This document shows positions 32,434 to 40,998 of a stretch of DNA of 64,000 bases, piece by piece; position 1 is the stretch's first letter; each line of letters begins with the position of its first letter. Below the pieces are notes generated by a model, which made no database searches, had not been told where the DNA came from, and was given only the letters and a program-made list of their open reading frames with translations. The position numbers and the translations under genes were made by a program. The stretch comes from Tolypocladium sp. Sup5 PDA-1 (taxonomy: Eukaryota; Ascomycota; Sordariomycetes; Hypocreales; Ophiocordycipitaceae): NCBI GenBank assembly GCA_000750105.3, contig JPHH03000011.1, positions 434,001 to 498,000 of the forward strand, written 5' to 3'.

Positions 32434-34481
32434 ATGGGCGGCTTTGGCTTCTTCCGCGGGAAGAACGGCTCCCATGCCGCAGACGCCGGGCCTCCCATGT
32501 TCGCGGCCGAGGACGGCGCCGCCGACGGCAGCAAACACGCCTCCAATGTCCTGGGCGGCGGCGTCGACCCGGACCTCGAGCAGCAGCACCATCGCCGGCA
32601 GGACGATGAAGTCCGCTCCGGCCCGCCGCTCGGGTCCGGCGACTTCGTCACGGCCGCCGAGGCGCACGACCTCAAGCGCGGCCTCACCGAGCGGCACCTC
32701 TCCATGCTGGGCATCGCCGGCGCCATCGGCACGGGCCTCTTCCTCGGCCTCGGGTCCGCCGTGCAGACGGGCGGCCCGCTCGGCGCGCTGCTCGGCTACG
32801 CGACCATCGGGCTCGTCGTGTGCGCCGTGCAGTTCGCCCTCGGAGAGGTGGCCGCCCTGCTGCCCGTGACGGGCGCCTTTGTCCGCCACGCCGAGTTCTT
32901 CGTCGACCCGGCGTGGGGGTTCGCCATCGGCTGGAACCTGGTGTACGGCAACGTGCTGTCCATTCCGTCCGAGATCACGGCCATCTGCGTGCTGTTCCAG
33001 TTCTGGACGGACGTGAACCCCTCCGTCTTCATCATCGCCTTCATCGTGCTGACCGTCGCCGTGGGCCTCGCCTTTGTGCGCGTCTTCGGCGAGGTCGAGT
33101 ACGTCTTCGCGGTGCTCAAGATCCTGCTCGTCGTCTTCCTCATCATCCTGGGGCTGGTCATCGACCTCGGCGGCATACCGGGTACGCCCCCCGTCTACTT
33201 CAAGTACTGGTCCGAGCCGGGTCCCTTTGTCGAGTACATCGCCACGGGCAACTGGGGCAAGTTCCTCGGCTACTGGAGCGTCATGACGGGCGCCGTCTTC
33301 TCCTTTGCCGGCGTCGAGTCCATCGCCATGGCCGGCGCCGAGACCAAGAACCCGCGAAAGGCCATCCCCGCGGCGTGTAAGAACGTCTTCATTCGCATCG
33401 TGCTCTTCTACATGCTCGCCATTCTCATCGTCGGCATGCTCGTGTCGAGCGACGACAAGCGCCTCGATAGCTCGAGTGGCGACGCTGCCCAGAGCCCCTT
33501 TGTCATCGCCGCCTCCGCCGCCGGCATCCCCGCCATTCCCTCCGTCGTCAACGCCGTCGTCATCACCTCGGCCTGGTCCTCCTCGAATCAGAGTCTGCTG
33601 GCCGGCACCCGCGTCCTCTACGGCCTCGCCCTCAAGCGCCAGGCGCCCAAGATATTCCTTCGGACCACGTCGTGGGGTGTGCCCTACATGTGTGTCCTGC
33701 TCTTCACCGTCTTCATGTTCCTCAGCTTCATGAGCCTGTCGAGCGGTGCGTTGACGGCGTTTTTCTGGCTCGTGAAACTGACAGCCGCGGGCGTCCTAGT
33801 CTCGTGGATATCCATCTTGCTCAACCACATCCGCATGAGACTCGCATTCAAGAAGCAGGACATACCCGTCACGAGGCTTCCGTGGTACAACTCCTGGACA
33901 CGTAAGTTTTCCTCCTCATGTGCACGTGGGAAATTAACAGACGAATTTTGGGCTGACGTGTTTCCAATCAGTGTACAGCTCTTACTTTGCACTCTTCATG
34001 TGCATCATCATCCTGCTCACCAGCGGCTTCGCAGTCTTCACCGAGGGACGCTGGAGCGCCAGCAACTTCGTCTCCGCATACCTGTAAGTTTGGTGTCTAT
34101 GTGCGAAAGCTCTAACCTTGTATTTCCCCAAACTTCACCTCTTCCTTGCGGTTCCTTGCTATTCCTCCTGTCCCTTGCTATCCCTCCCGTCACTTGCTAC
34201 TCCTCCCGTTCCTTGCTACTCCTCCCGTCCCTTGCTATTCCTCACGTTCCTCGCCGTTCCTCGCCGTTCCTCTGTATTACTCCGTGATCCTTGTGGGTTG
34301 TATAGATGCCCGTTATGCTTGTTGGTCATGCTAACACGTGCGCAGAGACATCCCCCTTGTAGCCTGCGCCTATCTGATATGGAAGTTCGTCAAACGCACA
34401 AAGATTGTAAACCTTTCCGAGATACCCCTGCACAGCGCCCTGGAGCAAGCAGAACAAAAATACGCAGCCTTGGATTCATAG
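32434..34481 (+). CDS. amino-acid permease (YAT/AAP family)
   Basis: Three exons: 32434-33901, 33972-34083 and 34346-34481, giving 571 residues. After a hydrophilic N-terminus of about 90 residues, the family signature LKRGLTERHLSMLGIAGAIGTGLFLGLG opens transmembrane segment 1. About twelve hydrophobic segments follow, with further family blocks such as AVFSFAGVESIAMAGAETKNPRKAIP and SAWSSSNQSLLAGTRVLYGLA. These proteins import amino acids with protons across the plasma membrane; the specific substrate cannot be read. The last exons carry LYSSYFALFMCIIILLTSG and a cytosolic tail. Intron 2 is unusually long (262 nt) and contains a dispersed repeat. The start at 32434 is preferred because upstream in-frame sequence looks like leader. 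Confidence 0.93.
34099..34302 (+). repeat. dispersed repeat and 19-bp minisatellite inside permease intron 2
   Basis: The intron contains gtgcgaaagctctaaccttg and the following tatttccccaaactt, then five to six degenerate 19-bp units (ccttgctattcctcctgt and variants), then tgatccttgtgggttgta. The same blocks in the same order occur at 57590-57773, and a shorter match to the first block at 36461-36486. The unit is inserted after the splice donor and ends before the branch and acceptor, so splicing signals are left intact. Confidence 0.75.
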
Positions 34482-34737
34482 CGTTGATACGCCTAGGTTA
34501 CTTGGATTAGCTATTATATTGTCGAAGTCATTTATGGCCAATAAGTCAGGGATCACATTGCACATGTATATTTATGTTCCGCTCAAGTACGGTTCCGCCC
34601 CTGCCATGATGTGAAGGCTGTCTTCTGCATCTCTTGTACCATTACCCGCCTGTGTATTTCGTACTCCGCGCGGCGTCTTACACCACGAATCTGGACAACT
34701 CCTGCGGCCACTCCCCCACTGGCATCACGGAGGCCGC

Positions 34738-34995
34738 CTAGGCGCACTGAAGGCCTGTCCTGTCAGCGTCCCGATGCTTCGCGGGCCGGGGAGGGGCCGG
34801 CAGAGCAACCGCCAGGTCCCCTGCAATAGGCACCCACTCCGTCATGGAATACTTCGAGCTGGGTCTCGGAGGCGGATCGGGATGTCGGAAGGTCAGGTAG
34901 TCGACCCAGAGCGTCAATAATGCGATAAACAGTGCTGGGATGCCGACTCCTAGCGCCACGATGGTTTCTGGGGACAGCGCCAGTTGGGTTGCCAT
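34738..34995 (-). CDS. possible small single-pass membrane protein
   Basis: An ATG at 34995 gives 85 residues. The first 35 form a hydrophobic segment (ETIVALGVGIPALFIALLTLW) followed by VDYLTFRHPDPPPRPSSKYS and a Pro/Ala-rich tail. This arrangement (short lumenal N-terminus, one helix, LTFR/LTYR junction and Pro-rich cytosolic tail) is frequent among small fungal membrane proteins of unknown role. The frame continues upstream without a stop to 35415, but that part looks like leader. No domain recognised. The reading could be fortuitous. Confidence 0.4.
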   Translation of the reverse strand: MATQLALSPETIVALGVGIPALFIALLTLWVDYLTFRHPDPPPRPSSKYSMTEWVPIAGDLAVALPAPPRPAKHRDADRTGLQCA

Positions 34996-37056
34996 AATTT
35001 GGCTCAACAGGTGTACGTTCAGATAATTGGCGAGAGGTGTGCGTATATGGTGAAGTTGCGAGCGACGCAACTTGCAAGGTGCAAACGCCGATGGGCTCTT
35101 GTGTGGCGAGTTTGTGGCGAGCGCCGAGGAGCCTGACGGTGTTAAACAGGGGCTCAGACGATTGAGAGATGGTCGGTTTGCCTGAAGTAAGGAGGATACA
35201 AGCAGAGACAGAAATGCCGAGGTCCATTGAACATGGTGCGGAACGGGGTGCTTTGGGGCCTTGGGACCTGGCCCCTTTAAGCTTTTCGCCATCGTCGAAG
35301 AACGTGACAGTGAGGTCGTGTTCATTGCGGCAGTGCGATGAATCCGTGGCGTCAAATCAACAATATACGCCATCTGACGGCAGGGGAGCGGCGCAAGTTG
35401 AAATATCAGCCTCATTGAGCCTCGTGGCCACTGAATGCTTCAAGCAACAGGCATAAGTCGGGATCAGAGCCAGGATCAGAGTTGAACTCCTGGTCGAGGA
35501 GACTGCGACAGTGTGACAGCCGGTCGAGAGTCGCCCAGAGTGGATTAGAGCGGGCCGGGCCGGCGGGGGACTGTGGGTCTGCCAGTCGGCTCAGCTGGAT
35601 TTCGTTCCGAAAAAGCTCGACCGTCTAAATATCCGATGAAGGGGAAGGTATAATTATCGAAGGAACTCAGGCCTTTCGCCATCGGCGATGCCAAAAGGTT
35701 TCTGCCCCAGAAGCGATCTCAAGATTGCAATGACTTGGCCATTCGTGATGGGCCTGGCATGTCGATTTCCAGCCATTCTATGTTGAACGGAATGAGCCAT
35801 CACGGCAAGTCCGTGGCCAGAGGATGGTGAGTTAGAGGCGGACGACAGCACTGACGACGCAAGAAGATGACCTAACGAGGTGTATTGCTTGTTGGTTGCA
35901 ATCAGGCTTGCAGATGCACTAATCCCAGAACGACTTCGATGGGTTCGCGCGAACCCATCGACGCCTTACTCAGACTAGCGTCCTGTGGTCCCGAACCACA
36001 AACAGGTTTTCAGCCAAAACAAGATACCCCGGCATGCGGGGGAAGAAAAGGATGCCGGTCTGTACCTCAAAATCCGTTCTTTCCCCCGCTTGCCTGGCTG
36101 CCGGGGGAAATGGGCGAGAGTGTATACACACCACAGGGTGGTGGCATACCAACCCGGTGGCCGTTACCCTACCTTCCGCACCACACGGCGTCAGCCACGC
36201 CTCCGCCTCTTTGCACTCTTCGAGATAACTGGCAGGTATTCTGTGGTGGTAGCCGGTCCGTCCAGCTCGACTTGTCCGTAATCAAGTCCTCCAAAGTGGG
36301 CCAACCCGAGTTTTGCCACCCAAGGCTGGCAAGGAATGGGGATTGGGAGGAGGGACTGGCAAGAATTCTGTCCTCGGAGCTGTACAGTATGTGCGACACT
36401 GCGACTCTCGATACCGAGTCTGACAGGCAGCGCCTCGAGCCCTCGATATCCCTTCTCGTGAGCGAAAGCTCGAACGGTGTATTTCCATATATTTCCCTTG
36501 TGCCTTGCCGAACTTACTATTTGCGCACACGTATATCTCTATTACACTCGCCGTAGGCCCACCTTTAATCTCAGATAAATAGGAATGCAGGGAATAGAGA
36601 GGGACTAGAGGGAATAGAGAGGGACTAGAGGGAATAGAGAGAAAGCAAACGGCCTAGAGAGGGAGCCGGGGGTATAGGAAAAGTACTCGGGTTCGACTAG
36701 CTGGTGAGTCAAATATAGACATGCTTGTGCGCAAATAGTAAATCTAGTAGACGAGTTACTGATGCGATCCAGTTGTGGGGATAGTTGAGAAGAGTCCCTC
36801 AAGCTTCAGTCTTAAATACAATATAGTAGCTACCTTTACTCCTACCTAACTACAGACCTATCCTTATGATTCACCCGTTACACGCTTCATTTTCCTCGTT
36901 ATCTTCATTAAATGTATGGGGACCTTCTCGGTGCGTATGAGCCACAACTAGCTGAAAATAGCAGAACTTTTCTACGAATAGCACCTTTCACCTCTACAAA
37001 TAGCAATCCTCCAAAACGTTGACCATCTCGGGGACAAGGTGGGCCTCTGCACTCCT
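34996..37056. other. 2.1 kb spacer before the Pls-type gene end
   Basis: No convincing gene. The longest frame (35885-36556, plus) has no start in a good context and no motif. A short match to the dispersed repeat is at 36461-36486 and a 20-bp tandem repeat at 36591-36640. The last 200 nt are AT-rich and hold the 3' end of the minus-strand synthetase gene. Confidence 0.45.
36591..36640. repeat. 20-bp tandem repeat, 2.5 copies
   Basis: ggaatagagagggactagag repeats perfectly two and a half times. On the minus strand it reads ctattccctctagtccctct, which resembles the 19-bp unit in permease intron 2 (ctattcctcctgtcccttg), so the two arrays may be related. Confidence 0.8.
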
Positions 37057-40000
37057 TTAGACGATGGATCCCTCTGTTCCCTCCGACCTCCAGCCCGAGC
37101 TTTCCGCCGAACTTTCCATCTTTTTCTCAAACCAAGGCCGCACCGGATTTCCCAGCCAGCGGGTGCCGGCCGGGATGTGCTCTCCGCGCATCACCAGCGA
37201 GGTAGGGGCAATAGTCGTGCCTGAGCCGATGGCAGTGCCCGGAAGCGCAATGGCGTACGGACCGAGCGTGGCCCCTGGCTCTAGGTGGACCTTGTCTAAG
37301 CGTAGAAGCCGGTCGTGGAAGAGGTGAGTTTGCAGCACGCATCCCCGGTTGACGGTAGCGCCGGCATCGATTTGGACCAACTCGGCCTCGGGCAGCAGGT
37401 GGCTTTCTAGCCACACGCCGCGCCCGATCTTGGCCCCGAGAGAGCGCATCCATAATGAGAGCAACGGAGTGCCGTAGCACAGCCTGGCTAGCCATGGGAC
37501 AGCCAGGGACTGTATAAACGTGTCGGCGAGCTCGTTGCGCCAGACGAAGGAGCTCCACAGCGGATGCTGCTGGCCAGGACGAATAACGGGCGTCAGAAGC
37601 CACTTGGCAATCGTGGTGATCGTACAGGCGGCTATGCCAGCAGCCAGGAGCAGGCCGCCACCGGCTAGGACCGCCCAGCCGACGCCAAAGGTATCCATAA
37701 TAAACAACATGCCAATGCCGACCAGTGTCGCCAACATCGAGGAGAATATCAGTGGCAGCAGCCTGCATGATTCGACCAGTGCCCGGGCCAACACGAGCCT
37801 AAGAGGGGGCTCGAAGGTGCGGGTCTGGTCTGCGGGCGCTTCGGCGCGACGGGGGAGTGGCATGGGCGGCCGGCCAAGCCACGACGAGCCGGACTCCATC
37901 TGTTTCGGACCCGCCGGAGCCGTGCCCAGCACCCCGATCAAGGCGCCGTCGGGGACGTCGACGTCCGGGTCGACTATGGCCGAATTACCGACAAAGGTCC
38001 TTATGCCGACCGACGAGTTGCCCAGCCGGAGGCGGCCAGCCCTAAGTTCGTACGGCGATATCAGCACGTCGTCGGCGAGGAAAGCACCGTCTTGGACCCG
38101 CAGCAGCGACGGGATAGGGACTACAGTAGACGCCTCGACGTTGCGGCCGAGGTGGGCACCGAGCAAGCGCAGCCAGTGGGGGGTGAATAAGCTCGCGTAG
38201 ATGGGGAACAGCGTAGTGCGCGCGTCCATCATGAGAAAGTGCGTCAGCCAGGCCGCCCATGCCGCGGCGCCGTGCCACGAGTGCTCGCCCGGACGAATAG
38301 CGAGACTGGCCAACCGGACCAGGGCGATGATGACGGCGGCGTACAAGAGAACCCCCAGCACGGGGCCGGGCAGCGCCATCTCGATCAGGGCCAGGCATAG
38401 CGCTCTGTAGTCGCTGTAGTCGTGCACTATCGCGGGAGTGAGCCCCCACACGGGCGCGACCATGAGGATGGGCAGGAAGTCCAGCAGCAGCAGCGAGGAC
38501 GTGTAGCGGAACCCTGTCCAGAATCCCTCCTCCGTCGTCGCCGCCTTGTCCTCGGACGAGGGCGAGACGTCCGGTCCGTCCACGGTCCCCTGGACGCAGA
38601 CACCCGCCGGGACGTCGGCGAACGGCGCCAGCACCGTGTCCGGCATGAGCGTGCTGCGGGCACCGACCCGGGCGCCGTCCCCGATGGTGATGGTTCCGAC
38701 GTGCAGCACGTCGCCGTCGAGCCACCACCCGGCCACGTCGGCTTCGGGCTCGACCGCGCAGCCGGCGCCGAAGCTGGCCAGCCCCGTGACGGGGGGCAGC
38801 CCGTGCAGCTGCGCATCGGCGCCCACCCGGCAGCCCAGCAGCCTGGCGTAGCGGCGACACCACTGGGTGCCGGCGATGGCGCCGATGCGACCCAGCCCCA
38901 CGAACCGCTCCGCGGCCCACAGCCTCATGTGCAGCGCCCCGCCCCGGCGGTAGCTGCCCGGCGCAATGCCGAGGGTGAGCAGCCGCACGACGCCGGCCGT
39001 GGTGAGCAGCCGCCCGGGCATGGCGATGAACAGCGCCCAGCCGGGCACGACCAGCCACCACGGGAGCGCGTGCTGCCCGGCCCAAGAGTCGGGGCCGAGA
39101 CGCAGGGCGAAGAACTTTTTCGTCAGGGCCAGGGCGGTAAGCCAGCGAAGCCCCTCGAAGGTGAGCTCCATCAGCAGGATCGGCAGCTGGACGAGCATCA
39201 CCCAGCGCGGGGTCGGCGCCACCCGGCGTTCCGTGTGCGCGGCGCCGGAGAGGTCGTCTACGCGTGCGGCCATGGCCGCCAGGCTTGGATGCTCGTAGAT
39301 GTCGGCAATCGACAGCGTCGAGCACCGCAGCCGCAGCTGCGACACGAGCTGGGCGGCGCCGAGGCTGGTGCCGCCGAGGTCGAAGAAGTGCGAGTCGGGG
39401 GCGGCCGGCACGCCGAGCACGCGGCGCCACTGCTCGGCGACCCAGCCGGTGGTGCTGCCCATGGCGAATTGCGTCGGTTGTGTGCCAGTGTCGGCTTGCG
39501 GCGGCGGCGGCGGCGGCCACGGCAGCGCTTTCCGGTCCACCTTGCCCGAGGTGCGCACCGGCAGGTCGTCGACGGTGACGAGCATGGGCACGAGCGTCGC
39601 CGGCAGCACGCGCCGGAGCAGCTCCCGGTCGGCGGCATCGGCCGCGCGGCCGCGCACGATGTAGCCTACGAGCACCTGGGTGCCCATCTCGCTGCGGCGG
39701 ATGGCGCTGGCCGCCGCGCTGACGTCCGGGAGCGTCATCAGGGCCGCGTCGATCTCGCCCAGCTCGATGCGGCGCCCGCCCAGCTTGATCTGCTCGTCGT
39801 TGCGGCCGATGAAGAGCAGCCCGTCGCGCTCGGCGCGCACCAGGTCGCCGCTGCGATAGGCGCGCTCACCGTCGAAGACGGGCGCCGGCGCGAACTTGAC
39901 CTTATCCTTGTCCAGGTCGAGGTAGCGCGCCATCCCCACGCCGCCAATGACCAGCTCGCCCTCCTCGCCCCAGCGCACCGGGAGGTCGTCGGGCCCGACG

Positions 40001-40998
40001 ACGGCCAGTCTCCACCCGGCCAGCGGCAGCCCGATGCGCACCGGCTCTCCGGCCACCAGTGGGGCGGCGCACGACACCACCGTCGCCTCGGTGGGGCCGT
40101 ACGTGTTCCATACCGACTCCACGGCGTTGGCCAGCCGGGTGGCCAGCTCGGGGGAGCAGGCCTCTCCGCCGAGGATGAGCAGGCGGACGTCGCGCAGCGC
40201 CTCGGCCGGCCATAGCGCGGCCAACGTCGGCACCGTAGACACTACCGAGATGCGCTGCGCCGTAAGGAACGTGCCTAGGTCGGCGCCGGCCTTGACTAAA
40301 GAACGTGGCGCCGGGACGAGGCACGCACCGTGCCGCCAGGCCAGCCACATTTCCTCGCACGAGGCGTCGAATGCCACCGAAAGCCCCGCGAGCACGCGGT
40401 CGCCAGGTGCGAGGGGCCGGTCCGGCAAGAATAATTGAGCTTCGGCGTCGACGAATGCCGCCGCACTGCCGTGGGTGACGGCTACGCCTTTTGGCTTCCC
40501 GGTCGAGCCCGAGGTAAAGATGATCCAGGCATCGTCCTTCGGGCCAGGTGGGCGTTGTGGACCACCTACCGGGGCGTTGTGCGGCGTAAGAGTAGCCCCG
40601 TCGGTTAGCACTGCGCAGACCCCGGCTTCGGTCCAGACAAGATGAGCCCTTTCATCCGGATCGTCCACGTCAACCGGGACGTAGGCAGCGCCGGCGCTGA
40701 GTACGGCGAGGATGCCCACGTATAGCTCTATCGACCCAGAGCTTACCCGCAAGCCAACCCGGTCGCCGACCGCGACGCCGGCAGCTCGTAGCTGCTTAAC
40801 CCGGGTGGCAACCTCATGAGCTAGCTCGGTGTAGCTGAGGCGTGACGTGCCATTATCGATCGCGATGGCCTTGGGATAGGCTGAGATGGACGCATCGAGT
40901 ATATCCACGAGCGTGCGGGACGCGGCCGGTTGCTGGAATGGATATATAGCCGCGTCCGCCGGAAGTGTAACGAATGGGTCTTGTCGTGTTTGACACAT
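37057..40998 (-). CDS. NRPS-like synthetase of the Pls/PosA family (epsilon-poly-L-lysine synthetase-like)
   Basis: Single uninterrupted exon, 1313 residues. Adenylation domain (about 20-500): IIFTSGSTGKPKGVAVTHGS (about 159-178), NTYGPTEATVV (about 296), YRSGDLVR (about 378), GRNDEQIKLGGRRIELGEID (about 395) and RTSGKVDRKALP (about 480). Thiolation domain with FFDLGGTSLG, phosphopantetheine on Ser545. The rest has paired hydrophobic segments alternating with three left-handed beta-helix (hexapeptide) domains, for example GTITIGDGARVGARSTLMPD and PGTAIGSGTTIAPTSL. No condensation or thioesterase domain. This A-T-(TM2-LbH)3 layout is that of bacterial Pls, which polymerises L-lysine at the membrane, and of fungal homologues such as Epichloe VibA. 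Asp211 is the carboxylate that binds the substrate amino group; Glu215 in FDASCEEM maps to a pocket position. Product identity is inferred. Confidence 0.9.
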   Translation of the reverse strand: MCQTRQDPFVTLPADAAIYPFQQPAASRTLVDILDASISAYPKAIAIDNGTSRLSYTELAHEVATRVKQLRAAGVAVGDRVGLRVSSGSIELYVGILAVLSAGAAYVPVDVDDPDERAHLVWTEAGVCAVLTDGATLTPHNAPVGGPQRPPGPKDDAWIIFTSGSTGKPKGVAVTHGSAAAFVDAEAQLFLPDRPLAPGDRVLAGLSVAFDASCEEMWLAWRHGACLVPAPRSLVKAGADLGTFLTAQRISVVSTVPTLAALWPAEALRDVRLLILGGEACSPELATRLANAVESVWNTYGPTEATVVSCAAPLVAGEPVRIGLPLAGWRLAVVGPDDLPVRWGEEGELVIGGVGMARYLDLDKDKVKFAPAPVFDGERAYRSGDLVRAERDGLLFIGRNDEQIKLGGRRIELGEIDAALMTLPDVSAAASAIRRSEMGTQVLVGYIVRGRAADAADRELLRRVLPATLVPMLVTVDDLPVRTSGKVDRKALPWPPPPPPQADTGTQPTQFAMGSTTGWVAEQWRRVLGVPAAPDSHFFDLGGTSLGAAQLVSQLRLRCSTLSIADIYEHPSLAAMAARVDDLSGAAHTERRVAPTPRWVMLVQLPILLMELTFEGLRWLTALALTKKFFALRLGPDSWAGQHALPWWLVVPGWALFIAMPGRLLTTAGVVRLLTLGIAPGSYRRGGALHMRLWAAERFVGLGRIGAIAGTQWCRRYARLLGCRVGADAQLHGLPPVTGLASFGAGCAVEPEADVAGWWLDGDVLHVGTITIGDGARVGARSTLMPDTVLAPFADVPAGVCVQGTVDGPDVSPSSEDKAATTEEGFWTGFRYTSSLLLLDFLPILMVAPVWGLTPAIVHDYSDYRALCLALIEMALPGPVLGVLLYAAVIIALVRLASLAIRPGEHSWHGAAAWAAWLTHFLMMDARTTLFPIYASLFTPHWLRLLGAHLGRNVEASTVVPIPSLLRVQDGAFLADDVLISPYELRAGRLRLGNSSVGIRTFVGNSAIVDPDVDVPDGALIGVLGTAPAGPKQMESGSSWLGRPPMPLPRRAEAPADQTRTFEPPLRLVLARALVESCRLLPLIFSSMLATLVGIGMLFIMDTFGVGWAVLAGGGLLLAAGIAACTITTIAKWLLTPVIRPGQQHPLWSSFVWRNELADTFIQSLAVPWLARLCYGTPLLSLWMRSLGAKIGRGVWLESHLLPEAELVQIDAGATVNRGCVLQTHLFHDRLLRLDKVHLEPGATLGPYAIALPGTAIGSGTTIAPTSLVMRGEHIPAGTRWLGNPVRPWFEKKMESSAESSGWRSEGTEGSIV

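Noticed and set aside
35885..36556. 223-codon plus-strand frame in the spacer before the synthetase
   Set aside because: Mixed composition with many Cys/Pro/Arg/Gly, no domain, overlaps the dispersed-repeat fragment, and no intron or leader signals.
38422..40215. Long plus-strand frame (597 codons) opposite the Pls-type gene
   Set aside because: It is antisense to conserved adenylation and LbH motifs, low in hydrophobic structure and explained by the high third-position GC of the real gene.
37057..40998. Full secondary-metabolite gene cluster around the NRPS-like gene
   Set aside because: No tailoring oxidase, methyltransferase, PKS or cluster regulator lies nearby; only an amino-acid permease is adjacent.
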